Shown here piece after piece: positions 12,950 to 23,247 of a stretch of DNA of 64,000 bases (position 1 is its first letter; each line of letters begins with the position of its first letter). The position numbers and the translations under genes are program-made. The notes beneath the pieces were generated by a model. It saw only the letters and a program-made list of their open reading frames with translations, did no database searches and was not told the DNA's origin. The stretch is from CAWCLK01 sp963796225 (GTDB lineage: Bacteria > Actinomycetota > Nitriliruptoria > Nitriliruptorales > Nitriliruptoraceae). The stretch spans positions 1 through 64,000 of the forward strand of contig CAWCLK010000010.1 in assembly GCA_963796225.1 (NCBI GenBank). Direction: 5' to 3'.

Positions 12950-14477
12950 GTGACCACCGACCCCGCGCCCGGGCCACATGCGGCCGGCCGCGGCCGCTGG
13001 GTCGCCGCCGGGCTGGTCGCGTTCCTGCTGGCCGCGCTGTCGGCCGTGGCGACGCCACTGATGGGACTGCCCGACGAACCCGCCCATGCGGTCCATGCCG
13101 CCGCGGTCGTGCGTGGCCAGGTGGCCGGCCGGGACGAGGTGCGCACGGACCCGACGACGGGGTGGACACGGACCGAGACCCACGTCGAGGTGCCGGCGGC
13201 GTACGCCGCACTCCCGTCCCTGCCGGGGTGCTTCGCGTTCCACGCCAGCGTGCCCGCCACCTGCGCCCCGGACGTGGCGGCGACACCGGGGGAGGGGCAG
13301 GACGCGACGACGACGGTTGGGAACCTACGACCCCGCCTGGTACGTGCTGGTGGGCTGGCCCAGCCTGGTCGTCGGGCCCGCCGCCGGGCTGCTCGGCATG
13401 CGGCTGGTGGCGGCGGCGGTGTTCGGTGCGCTCGTCGCGATCGCCGTGGCGGCGCTGGACCGGGCGGGGGCGCGCCGATGGGGGCTGGTCGCCGTCGCCG
13501 TGTCGGTGACGCCGGTCGCCGTGCACCTCGGCGGCGGGATCAACCCGAGCGGGACGGAGATCGCCGCCGGGATCGCCCTGTGGGCGACCAGCGCCGCGCT
13601 GCTCGCCGGCGCCCGCGAGCGAGCGGACGTGGTCCGGTGGGCGGTCGCGGGCGTGGTGATGGCCGTCACGCGACCCCTCGGCCCCGTCATCGCCGTGGGC
13701 ATCCCGGTGGCCAGCCTGCTGGTGCTGCGCCACGACCCCCCGGCGCCGTGGAACCGCCCCGACCTGCGCGGCGGGGCCGGCACTCGTGTCCGTGGTCGCG
13801 GTGGCGGCACTGGGGTGGAGCGTCTGGCGTGGCACCCTCTCGGCGTTCAGCGGCTTCCCGGACCCGTCGGCGACCGGGCTGGTCGCCGTGCGCCGGTCCC
13901 TCGGCCTGGTCCCGGAACGCCTCGTGGAGATGGTCGGCGTCCTCGGGTGGGCGGACGTGAGCCTGCCCAAGGTCCTGGTCGGCGGGTGGCTGCTGGGCGT
14001 GGTCGCGCTGGTCGCCTGGGCCTCCGGCACGCGGACCGCCGCGCCCGCGCCTGGCTGGCCGTCCTGGGCCTGGTGGTGCTCGCCCTGCCCGTGCTGGCGG
14101 ACGTGCGGTCCGCCCCGACCATCGGGTTCGTGTGGCAGGGCCGGTACACCCTGCCGATCGCCGTGGGGCTGCCGCTGCTCGCCGGGGTCCTGCTGGACCG
14201 TCGCCGCCCCGTGCCCGCGCGACCTCGGCGGCGGGGCGGCGCTCGCGCTGGCCGCGGTGGGAGTCGGCCACGTGGTGGCCCTGGTGGCGGTGCTGCGGCG
14301 GTTCCGGGTCGGGGTCGACGGGACCGTCGGCGGGGCGCTCGGCGCCCCGGGCACCGTGCTCGGGATCGAGGGTGGGTCCTGCTCGCCGTCGCCGTCGTGG
14401 TCGCCCTGGCGCCGGCGGCGCTGGCATGGTCGGAGGGGCACGCTCGCCCCGCCAGCGAGGTCCGCGCCCGCGGATAG
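12950..14477 (+). CDS. DUF2142-type polytopic membrane protein (several frameshifts)
   Basis: The translated blocks give an N-terminal helix (WVAAGLVAFLLAALSAVATPL) followed by GLPDEPAH. They continue with a cysteine-containing outside loop, TYDPAWYVLVGWP, many further helices and WQGRYTLPIAVGLPLLAGV near the end. PDEPAH and WQGRY are what I recall for DUF2142 proteins, thought to be relatives of membrane glycosyltransferases. The frame changes near 13320, 13778, 14030, 14213 and 14373 (three apparent insertions and two deletions); the corrected protein is about 508 residues. The number of shifts is the highest of any gene here, so either the sequence is poor or the gene is decaying. Its place beside a family 2 glycosyltransferase suggests a role in cell-surface glycans. 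Confidence 0.65.
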
Positions 14478-14480
14478 CGT
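14475..14480 (+). promoter_or_regulatory. -10-like hexamer overlapping the DUF2142 stop codon
   Basis: TAGCGT starts on the TAG stop codon of the DUF2142 gene and lies 43 bases before the GTG of the cell-wall-binding protein. It is a candidate promoter giving that gene its own transcript. Confidence 0.25.
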
Positions 14481-14523
14481 GGCGCCGCCGACCTCCCGTC
14501 CTCCCTCCCGGCGGAGACCTGCC

Positions 14524-17283
14524 GTGTCCCCACGCCCCCGCGCGCTCGCGGTCCTGGCACTGCTCCTGCCCGCCCTGCTGGCCGTCCCCGCGGCCGCGGT
14601 CGCCGCCCCGACGACCACGTTCGTCGAGCCGCCCGAGTACGGGGCGGACGAGCGCCACGACCCGTTCGACTACGACGAGCCCACGGACCTCATGACCGAT
14701 CGGGACGTCACCGTCGGCGTGTCCCCGCTCGCTCCTCGTGTGCCGGGCACCACCCGCTTCCGGGCGAGCGGGAACGGGGGCGGCAACTGGTACGTCTCGC
14801 CGGTGTGGATGACCTATCCCCACACGGTCGACCCCAACGCCTCTGCCGACGCGCTGCCCGACGCCGACGGCGGCGCCCTGCACGACCAGCACGACGGGCT
14901 GGCGCTCCCGGTCGACGCGGACACCTACACCCACGTGTCGGTGCGTTTCCACGTCGCCGGCGACCCGGGGCTGCTCTACCTCAGCTGGTTCACCTGCCAG
15001 GAGTGGCTGCCCGACTGCCAGGGCCTGATGCGCCTGCCGGTCGAGCCCGGCTGGAACACCGTCCAGCTGCCCGTCCGGGCCAACGTGCCCGAGTCGGGCC
15101 TCACGCGACCGTGGCAGGGCGAGGTGTACGGCCTGCGCCTGCAGGGTGTGGTCGGCGACCCGGCGACGATCACCCTCGACTGGTTCCGCCTCTACGAGGG
15201 CCGGTCCGAGCACGACGTGGTCGTCACCTACAGCGCGAACGACCCGGTCACCTACAGCGACGCCCCGGTGCTCGACGCCGACCCGGGCGTCGAGGCGGAC
15301 CAGACCTGGGGGACGCTGCGGCCGCGCTACCGCTCGGCGACCACCAGCACCGTGCACGTCGGCGGGCTGCCCGTCGGCACCTGGTACCTGCACGACCCGG
15401 AGGGCAACCCGCTCGGGACCGTGCAGATCCGCCCGCGTCCGCACCCCGAGATCCTGGACCCGGACATGGCCGGCGGGGTGGACTACGCCACCGAGGTGCT
15501 CGGCAACCCCTGGGACTTCTCGGACCGGGGCGACGTGCTCGCGGTGGGCAACACCCGCGACGTCCGGTTCGCCGGTGGCGAGCTGTCCGGCGTGAACACC
15601 AGCAACGACCCGTGGGTCCGCCTGCCGTTGGGCCCCGACGGGCTCGACCCCGTCCACTACCACCGGGTCACCCTGGACCAGCACTACGACGCGGCCTTCA
15701 ACCTCGACGACGGGGCGAAGGCCACCAACCCGATCCCCGGCGGCAGCCACGCCCGCCTGCTGTGGCGGACGGCCCGGCACCCGCAGGACGGCCGCGAGTG
15801 CGCGTACGTCTCCGACGGCCGCGAGTTCGTCCTCTACAAGACCTGGGACCGCTACACGTACGACATGGCCGACGTCCCCGCCGCCCAGGGGATGACCAGC
15901 TCGGCCGAGCCCAACATCGGCGTCTCGTACTGCACCGTCACCGGACCGGACCCGCACTGGACCGCGCTCGGGCCGCTGACCTTCCTGCGCCTGGACCCCC
16001 ACGAGGCGCCCAGCCAGTACCGCTGGTACGTCGACGAGCTGCGCATCGCCGCGGACGACGCCGCCGCCCCGACCTTCGACGTCACCTGGGTCGACCACGA
16101 CCCCATCCCCGGCACGCAGGTGACGGTCCGGCTCGACTCGGACCGCGACGGCTTCGACGGTGAGGTCCTGGGCACCGTCGACCAGGTGGCGGGCACCAAC
16201 CGCCTGACCTTCGACGCCACCGACCGGCTGCCGGCGACCTACTGGGTCACCCTCACCTCCCGCACGCCCGACGGCCGGGTCAGCCACGACGTGTCCACGG
16301 GCCCGCTGCAGGTCTCGCCCCGCATCCAGGGCCCCGACCGCAACGCCACCGCGGTCGAGGTGTCCCGGCAGAGCTTCACGCAGGCCCGGACCGCCGTGGT
16401 CGCGTCGTCGCGGACGTTCCCGGACGCGCTGGTCGCCGTGCAGCTCGCCGACGCCGTCGACGGGCCCGTGCTGCTGACCGATCCCGACCGGCTCGACGGC
16501 CGCGTCGCCGACGAGCTGCGTCGCCTCGGTGTGCGCGAGGCCGTGGTGGTCGGCGGCGAGGCCGCCCTCGGGGCCCGGGTGGCCCGCCAGCTCGACGAGG
16601 TGGTCGACCGCGTCCAGCGCATCGGCGGCGCGACCCGGTACGAGACCGCTGCCGCCATCGCCCGCGAGGCACTGCGGCGGCGGGGTGCCACCTCGGCGTC
16701 ACGCGTCGTGGTGACCACCGGGGACAACTTCCCGGACGCCCTGGCCGCCGGTCCCTTCGTCGGCCACGCCGACCTGCCGCTCGTGCTCGCCCGCCCCGCG
16801 GTCCAGCCGCCGCCCGACGAGGACGGGACGACCCCGCCGCCGGAGGTGCCCGCGGACAACGACGCCGCGCGCCGCTTCGTGCGCGACGTGGCGGCCGAGC
16901 GGGTCACCGTGCTCGGCGGGCGGGCCGCGCTCGGCGACGCCGTCGTCGACCGGGTGGCCGCCGGGCGGACCACCGACCGCATCGCGGGCCGCGACCGGTT
17001 CGCCACGGCCCGCCGGCTCACCGACGCCGCCGTCGCCGCGGGCGGGTCGGCCCGGGACGTGCTGGTGGCGACCGGCCGCAACTACCCGGACGCCCTGGCG
17101 GCCGGTCCCGCCGCGCTCGCGCGGGGCGGCGTGCTGGTCCTGACCGAGCGTGACGGCGTGCCCGCCCCGACCCGGGACTGGCTCGCCGACCACGGCGACT
17201 GGCGGTCGTGGCGCGTGGTCGGCGGTCCGCTGGCCGTGCCGCACGCCACCGTGCGCGCCCTGCGCCGCGCCGCCGACCTCTGA
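14524..17283 (+). CDS. Large secreted protein with C-terminal cell-wall-binding repeats 2
   Basis: The 919-residue product starts with a signal peptide (SPRPRALAVLALLLPALLAVPAAAVAA). About 580 residues follow that I do not recognise; they are rich in Tyr, Trp and Asp and look like beta-sandwich modules (for example FHVAGDPGLLYLSWFTCQ). The last 310 residues hold three cell-wall-binding-repeat-2 units, each with the pattern R..G.(D/T)R..TA..., FPDAL(V/A)A and VVGG.A. Such triplets anchor proteins non-covalently to cell-wall polymers. A GGAG sequence precedes the GTG start. The gene is intact. The N-terminal region may bind or modify surface glycans, given the glycosyltransferase neighbours, but no catalytic motif was recognised. 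Confidence 0.82.
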   Translation: MSPRPRALAVLALLLPALLAVPAAAVAAPTTTFVEPPEYGADERHDPFDYDEPTDLMTDRDVTVGVSPLAPRVPGTTRFRASGNGGGNWYVSPVWMTYPHTVDPNASADALPDADGGALHDQHDGLALPVDADTYTHVSVRFHVAGDPGLLYLSWFTCQEWLPDCQGLMRLPVEPGWNTVQLPVRANVPESGLTRPWQGEVYGLRLQGVVGDPATITLDWFRLYEGRSEHDVVVTYSANDPVTYSDAPVLDADPGVEADQTWGTLRPRYRSATTSTVHVGGLPVGTWYLHDPEGNPLGTVQIRPRPHPEILDPDMAGGVDYATEVLGNPWDFSDRGDVLAVGNTRDVRFAGGELSGVNTSNDPWVRLPLGPDGLDPVHYHRVTLDQHYDAAFNLDDGAKATNPIPGGSHARLLWRTARHPQDGRECAYVSDGREFVLYKTWDRYTYDMADVPAAQGMTSSAEPNIGVSYCTVTGPDPHWTALGPLTFLRLDPHEAPSQYRWYVDELRIAADDAAAPTFDVTWVDHDPIPGTQVTVRLDSDRDGFDGEVLGTVDQVAGTNRLTFDATDRLPATYWVTLTSRTPDGRVSHDVSTGPLQVSPRIQGPDRNATAVEVSRQSFTQARTAVVASSRTFPDALVAVQLADAVDGPVLLTDPDRLDGRVADELRRLGVREAVVVGGEAALGARVARQLDEVVDRVQRIGGATRYETAAAIAREALRRRGATSASRVVVTTGDNFPDALAAGPFVGHADLPLVLARPAVQPPPDEDGTTPPPEVPADNDAARRFVRDVAAERVTVLGGRAALGDAVVDRVAAGRTTDRIAGRDRFATARRLTDAAVAAGGSARDVLVATGRNYPDALAAGPAALARGGVLVLTERDGVPAPTRDWLADHGDWRSWRVVGGPLAVPHATVRALRRAADL

Positions 17284-17332
17284 CGGCTCCGACGGGCGGT
17301 GCCGGCGGCCCCCGGCGGTCACGGGGCGCGGA

Positions 17333-17338
17333 TAGGTT
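17333..17338 (+). promoter_or_regulatory. -10 element of a likely leaderless uvrC promoter
   Basis: TAGGTT ends seven bases before the uvrC GTG, so the transcript would begin at the start codon. There is no ribosome-binding site upstream. Confidence 0.4.
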
Positions 17339-17345
17339 CGCGGAC

Positions 17346-19268
17346 GTGACGACCAACCCCGCCCTGGCGTTCCGCCCCGCCCCCGGCACGATCCCCGACG
17401 AGCCGGGGTGCTACCAGTTCAAGGACGCCCACGGGCGCGTGATCTACGTGGGCAAGGCCTCGTCGCTGCGCCAGCGCCTCGGCAACTACTTCCAGGCCTG
17501 GCACAACATCGCCGCGCGGACCCGGGCCATGCTCGAGGCGGCCCGCTCGGTCGAGTGGATCGTCGTCAGCAACGAGGTCGAGGCGCTGCACCTCGAGTAC
17601 ACGCTGATCCAGCGGTACCGGCCCCGCTACAACGTCCGCTACCGGGACGACAAGTCCTACCCCTACCTCGTGCTGACGACCTCCGAGGACGTCCCCCGCG
17701 CCCGCGTGAAGCGCGGCGGGGTCAGCAAGGGGGACCGGCGCTACGGCCCGTACGCCCACGCCTACGCCATCCGCGAGACCCTCGACCTGCTGCTGCGGAT
17801 CTTCCCGGTCCGGACCTGCAGCCAGGGCGTGTACGACCGTGCCGAACGCACCGACCGCCCCTGCCTCTACTACCACATCGGCAAGTGCGCGGCCCCCTGC
17901 GTGGGGCACGTGACGCAGGACGAGCACCGCGAGCTCGTCGACGGCCTCGGCGCCTTCCTGGACGGGGACACCGAGCCGGTGGTGCGCCGGCTCGAGTCGG
18001 ACATGGAGGCCGCCGCGGGCGAGCTCAACTTCGAGGCCGCCGCCCGGCTGCGGGACCAGCTCATGGACGCCCGCAAGGCCCTGTCCAAGCAGCAGATGGC
18101 GTCGTCGAAACGCGAGGACTTCGACGTCGTGGCCGTCTGGGAGGACGAGCTCGAAGCCGCGGTGCAGGCGTTCTTCGTGCGTCGCGGCCGGGTCGTCGGG
18201 CGCAAGGGCTGGACCGTGGACAAGGTCGAGCCGCTGTCGACCGCGGAGCTGTACACCTCGTTCCTCCTCCAGCTCTACGAGGAGCGCGAGGACGACGTCC
18301 CGCCGCTGGTCCTCGTCGAGGAGCTGCCGGAGGACGTCGACGCGCTCTCCACGCTGCTCGCGGACCTGCGACGTGAGCACCACGAGGGCGCCGGGCGTCC
18401 CATCCAGCGCGTCGAGGTCCGCGTGCCGCTGCGGGGGGAGAAGGTCCAGATCCTGCAGACGGTGAAGGACAACGCCCGCGAGGCGTTCACCCGCCACCGG
18501 CTCAAGCGTGCCAGCGACTTCAACGCCCGCTCGCAGGCCCTGCGCGAGCTGCAGGCGGCCCTGGACCTCGACGCCGCCCCGCTGCGGATCGAGTGCTACG
18601 ACATCAGCCACCTCGGCGGCACCGAGGTCGTGGCCTCCATGGTCGTGTTCGAGGACGGCCTGCCCCGCAAGTCGGAGTACCGCCGGTTCAAGCTCTCCGA
18701 CGACCGCAACGACGACTTCGCCGCGATGCGCGAGGTCATCACCCGGCGTTTCCGCGGCTACGTGGCCGAACGCGACCGCGGGGTGGACCCCGAGCAGGGC
18801 AAGTTCTCCTACCCGCCCAGCCTCGTGGTCATCGACGGGGGACCGGGGCAGCTGACGGCCGCCATCGAGGGCTTCCGCACGGTCGTCGGGGAGGCCGACG
18901 AGGCCGTCGTGGCGATCCTCGACGAGGTGTCGTTCGTGTCGCTGGCCAAGCGGTTCGAGGAGCTGTACCTGCCGGGGCGGCCCCACCCGGTCGTGCTGCC
19001 GCGCGGCTCGGACGCCCTCTACCTCGTCCAACGCGTGCGGGACGAGGCCCACCGGTTCGCCATCACCTACCAGCGCCGACGGCGGACCCGGTCGGTCGCC
19101 TCGGGCCTCGAGGACGTCGCCGGCATCGGCCCGTCACGACGCAAGGCGCTGCTGCGGCGGTTCGGGTCCCTGGACGCCATCCGCTCGGCCTCGGTGGACG
19201 AGCTGGCCGAGGTGCCGGGCCTGTCGCGCGTGCTCGCCGAACGGCTGCACGAACAGCTGGGCCGATGA
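17346..19268 (+). CDS. uvrC: Excinuclease ABC subunit C
   Basis: UvrC makes both incisions around damaged DNA after binding UvrB. The intact 640-residue protein has the N-terminal GIY-YIG nuclease (GCYQFKDAHGRVIYVGKAS, residues about 22-40). A UVR motif follows near residue 225 (GELNFEAAARLRDQL), then the RNase-H-like 5' nuclease with CYDISHLGG and VIDGGPGQL. It ends in a C-terminal helix-hairpin-helix pair (DVAGIGPSRRKALLRRFGSL, VPGLSRVLAERL). The GTG start was chosen because the -10 hexamer lies just before it and the family motif follows at the usual distance. It is followed by the rapZ-yvcK-whiA operon, a common actinobacterial order. Confidence 0.97.
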   Translation: MTTNPALAFRPAPGTIPDEPGCYQFKDAHGRVIYVGKASSLRQRLGNYFQAWHNIAARTRAMLEAARSVEWIVVSNEVEALHLEYTLIQRYRPRYNVRYRDDKSYPYLVLTTSEDVPRARVKRGGVSKGDRRYGPYAHAYAIRETLDLLLRIFPVRTCSQGVYDRAERTDRPCLYYHIGKCAAPCVGHVTQDEHRELVDGLGAFLDGDTEPVVRRLESDMEAAAGELNFEAAARLRDQLMDARKALSKQQMASSKREDFDVVAVWEDELEAAVQAFFVRRGRVVGRKGWTVDKVEPLSTAELYTSFLLQLYEEREDDVPPLVLVEELPEDVDALSTLLADLRREHHEGAGRPIQRVEVRVPLRGEKVQILQTVKDNAREAFTRHRLKRASDFNARSQALRELQAALDLDAAPLRIECYDISHLGGTEVVASMVVFEDGLPRKSEYRRFKLSDDRNDDFAAMREVITRRFRGYVAERDRGVDPEQGKFSYPPSLVVIDGGPGQLTAAIEGFRTVVGEADEAVVAILDEVSFVSLAKRFEELYLPGRPHPVVLPRGSDALYLVQRVRDEAHRFAITYQRRRRTRSVASGLEDVAGIGPSRRKALLRRFGSLDAIRSASVDELAEVPGLSRVLAERLHEQLGR

Positions 19269-19345
19269 ACCGGGGCCCGCAGCCTGCCCGTCGGGACCCC
19301 CGACTGGTAGACACACGGGGAGCCGAGACCTCCCAGGGAGCTGTC

Positions 19346-20290
19346 GTGGACGACGACGTCACGTCGGTGTTGCAGATCGACCCGCACGGCCACGCGCGGG
19401 GCGACGGCCCGCGCACCGGGGGTGACCGCCCCCAGATCGTGGTCATCACCGGCCTGTCCGGGGCGGGGCGGACGCAGGTCGCCAAGGTCCTCGAGGACGT
19501 GGACTTCTTCGTCATCGACAACCTCCCGCCCACGCTGATGGACAAGGTGGTCGAGCTCGCCTCCGCCCCGGGCTCGACCGTCGACCGGCTCGGCCTGGTG
19601 GTGGACATCCGGGGTCGCCAGTTCTTCGGCGCCCTGGTCGAGACCGTCCGCGAGCTGCGGCGTACGTCCGACGACGTCAAGGTGCTGTTCCTCGAGGCGG
19701 ACGACGACACCCTCGTCCGACGGTTCGAGGCCTCGCGACGGCGCCACCCGGCCGCCGAGGGCGACGCCGGCGTGCTCGAGGGCATCCGCGCCGAACGAGC
19801 CATGGTCTCCGAGCTGCGCGGCATCGCCGACCTGATCGTGGACACCTCGAACCTGAACGTCCACGAGCTGCGGGACCGTGTGCTGGACGCCCTCGAGTTC
19901 ACCGGGGACGCCACGCTGCAGATCCAGGTCGTGACCTTCGGGTTCAAGCACGGCACGCCCCGGGACGCCGACATGGTCATGGACGTGCGGTTCCTGCCGA
20001 ACCCGCACTGGGTCGACGAGCTCCGCCCGTACAACGGCACCCAGGAACCGGTCCGCGACTACGTGTTCGGCCAGCCGGCGACCACCCCCTTCGTCGAGGC
20101 CCTGGAACGGCTGCTCGACGTCGTGGTGCCCGGCTTCGTCGCCGAGGGGAAGCGCTACCTCACGCTGGCCATCGGGTGCACCGGCGGCAAGCACCGCTCG
20201 GTCGCCATCGGCCAGCACGTCGCCTCCTACCTGCGTGACACGACCGACCTGCCCGTCGTGGTCGACCACCGGGACCTGGGCACCGAATGA
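19346..20290 (+). CDS. rapZ: RapZ/YvcJ-family nucleotide-binding protein
   Basis: The 314-residue product has a P-loop GLSGAGRTQ near residue 34, in which Arg replaces the classical Lys, as I recall in other actinobacterial members. It also has DNLPP, the DADD-type nucleotide-binding segment and the C-terminal TFGFKHG and IGCTGGKHRSV motifs typical of the family. In Enterobacteria RapZ controls GlmS through a small RNA; the actinobacterial role is not settled. A GGGAG site lies six bases before the GTG. The stop overlaps the start of yvcK by four bases (ATGA), so translation is probably coupled. Confidence 0.92.
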   Translation: MDDDVTSVLQIDPHGHARGDGPRTGGDRPQIVVITGLSGAGRTQVAKVLEDVDFFVIDNLPPTLMDKVVELASAPGSTVDRLGLVVDIRGRQFFGALVETVRELRRTSDDVKVLFLEADDDTLVRRFEASRRRHPAAEGDAGVLEGIRAERAMVSELRGIADLIVDTSNLNVHELRDRVLDALEFTGDATLQIQVVTFGFKHGTPRDADMVMDVRFLPNPHWVDELRPYNGTQEPVRDYVFGQPATTPFVEALERLLDVVVPGFVAEGKRYLTLAIGCTGGKHRSVAIGQHVASYLRDTTDLPVVVDHRDLGTE

Positions 20291-21207
20291 GCGCCCCGAC
20301 CCGCACCGCCCCGCGTCGGGTGGTCGCCATCGGCGGCGGCCACGGCCTCAGCCGGACCCTGGCGGCGCTGTGCCTGCTCGACGACGTCCACACCACGGCG
20401 GTCGTGGCGATGGCGGACGACGGCGGGTCCTCCGGCCGGTTGCGCCGCGACCTCGGCGTGGTCCCGCCGGGCGACCTGCGCAAGGCGCTGTCGTCACTGG
20501 TGGCCGACCCGACCACCTCCCGCTGGCTCGAGCACCGGTTCGGCGCGGGCGAGCTGGCTGGCCACAGCCTCGGCAACCTCATGCTGATCGGCCTGCACCA
20601 GGTCCTGGGGGGTGAGCTGGTCGACGCCCTGGATCGGCTCGGCTCCCTGCTCGGGGCGCGTGGCCGGGTGCTTCCGAGCACGACCGACGCGGTGATGCTG
20701 GTGGCCGAGGGCGACGAGGGCGAGGTGTCGGGGCAGGCGACGATCACGCGCACGTCCGGGCATCGACGCGTGCGGCTCGACCCTGCCGACGCGTCGGCCT
20801 CGCCCGAGGCGGTGGCGGCGATCGCCGACGCCGACCTGGTGCTGCTCGGCCCGGGATCGCTGTTCACGTCGATCCTGCCCAACCTGCTGGTGCCCGAGAT
20901 CGCCAAGGCGCTGGTCGACACGAGCGCCCCGCTGGCGATGATCGCCAACCTGCGGGAGCAGCCGGGCGAGACCCAGGGGCTGGACATGCGGGCGCACCTC
21001 GACGTGCTCGCCGACCACCTGCCCGACCGCCGGCTGGACGTGCTGGTCACCCACGTCGGGCCACCACCACGGGGACCGGGCCGTCGACTGCTCGCACCGA
21101 CCTCGCACCCCCACGTCGACCGGATGGTGGGTACCGACCTGCTGGACGGCTCCGACGGGCACTCGCCGGATGCGCTCGCCCGCATCGTGGCGGACATGCT
21201 GGCGTGA
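20287..21207 (+). CDS. yvcK: YvcK/CofD-like protein (gluconeogenesis factor family)
   Basis: The product has GGGHGLSRTLAAL at the N-terminus, MADDGGSSGRLRR and GDLRKALSSL, then GPGSLFTSILPNLL, all hallmarks of the YvcK/CofD family. YvcK proteins bind UDP-sugars and link central metabolism to cell-wall synthesis and cell shape. At 306 residues it is of normal length or slightly short. It overlaps rapZ and whiA by four bases on each side, so the three are translated as one unit. Confidence 0.92.
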   Translation: MSAPTRTAPRRVVAIGGGHGLSRTLAALCLLDDVHTTAVVAMADDGGSSGRLRRDLGVVPPGDLRKALSSLVADPTTSRWLEHRFGAGELAGHSLGNLMLIGLHQVLGGELVDALDRLGSLLGARGRVLPSTTDAVMLVAEGDEGEVSGQATITRTSGHRRVRLDPADASASPEAVAAIADADLVLLGPGSLFTSILPNLLVPEIAKALVDTSAPLAMIANLREQPGETQGLDMRAHLDVLADHLPDRRLDVLVTHVGPPPRGPGRRLLAPTSHPHVDRMVGTDLLDGSDGHSPDALARIVADMLA

Positions 21208-22127
21208 GCCAGGGCGGCTCCTTCACCGAGCGCGTGCGGCAGGAGCTGTCGCGCTGCGAGGTCCCCGACGACCAGGTCGCCGCCGAGCTGGGCGTGCTGC
21301 TCCGGCTCGCCGGCCGGTTCCACCGGGTGGGCACGGCCGACGGGTCGCGCACCACGCTGGAGGTCGCCACCCCCAGCGGGGCGGTCGTCCGGCGGGTGTT
21401 CGGGCTGCTCCCGCGGGTCCACGGCCCGAGGCCGCAGCTGTGGGTCCGGGAACCCGGCGGCGTGCGCACGTCCACCACCTACGGGCTCGTCGTCGACGAG
21501 GACGTCGACCGCCTGGCCGCCGCGCTCGGCCTGCTGGACGGCTCGGGTCGCCCGGTCGCGGGCCTGCCCGGCGACCCTGCCCCGGAGGTCGCCGTCCGCG
21601 GGGCGCTGCTGACCGTGGCAGCGCTGTCCGACCCGGGGCGAGCGGTGCACGTCGAGCTGCGGTTGCCGTCCCGTACGGTCGGCGACGAACTCCAGGCCGC
21701 CGCCGCCGCGGTCGACGTCCGCGCCCACCTGGACGACGACCGCGAGCGACTGGTCGTCAAGTCGGGGGAGGGGCTGGCGCGACTGCTCGAGGTGGCCGGC
21801 GCCCCGCGGGCCGCGGCCGAGGTCGACGAACGCCGCCGTCGGCGCCGCCTGCGCAACGACGCGACGCGCCTGGCCAATGCCGACGCGGCCAACCTCCGTC
21901 GCACCATCGAGGCCGCCCAGGCGCAGCTCGAGCTGGTGGAACGGGCCGTCGCGGCCGTGGGCTGGGCGGGCCTGGGGGAGGAGCTGCGCTCGCTGGCGCT
22001 GGCGCGGATGGTCAACCCCACGGCCTCGCTGGCCGAGCTCGGTGAGCTGTGCGATCCCCCCATCGGCAAGTCCTCCGTGCACCGCCGCCTGCGGCAGCTC
22101 GCCCGCCTGGCCGGCGAGGGTGACTGA
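21204..22127 (+). CDS. whiA: Sporulation/cell-division transcription factor WhiA
   Basis: The 307-residue protein has the N-terminal LAGLIDADG-like domain of WhiA (FTERVRQELSRCE...) and a C-terminal helix-turn-helix region, LGELCDPPIGKSSVHRRLRQLARLA. WhiA is found across Gram-positive bacteria and regulates division and, in Streptomyces, sporulation. The GTG start overlaps yvcK by four bases. No promoter is visible inside the operon. Confidence 0.93.
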   Translation: MSQGGSFTERVRQELSRCEVPDDQVAAELGVLLRLAGRFHRVGTADGSRTTLEVATPSGAVVRRVFGLLPRVHGPRPQLWVREPGGVRTSTTYGLVVDEDVDRLAAALGLLDGSGRPVAGLPGDPAPEVAVRGALLTVAALSDPGRAVHVELRLPSRTVGDELQAAAAAVDVRAHLDDDRERLVVKSGEGLARLLEVAGAPRAAAEVDERRRRRRLRNDATRLANADAANLRRTIEAAQAQLELVERAVAAVGWAGLGEELRSLALARMVNPTASLAELGELCDPPIGKSSVHRRLRQLARLAGEGD

Positions 22128-22156
22128 ACGACGGCATGGCCCCGGATGGCCGGTGC

Positions 22157-22162
22157 TAGGTT
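22157..22162 (+). promoter_or_regulatory. -10-like hexamer before gap
   Basis: TAGGTT lies 42 bases before the gap ATG in the 77-base gap after whiA. It is the same hexamer as at uvrC. An AGGAG ribosome site is present closer to the start. Confidence 0.35.
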
Positions 22163-22204
22163 CGAAGCACGACCTGTTCTGCCCAGCTCCCAGGAGACAC
22201 CCCC

Positions 22205-23209
<1,005 letters not shown>

Positions 23210-23247
23210 GCCACGCCCACCCCACCGCCACGCACGGGAGGCCCGCC

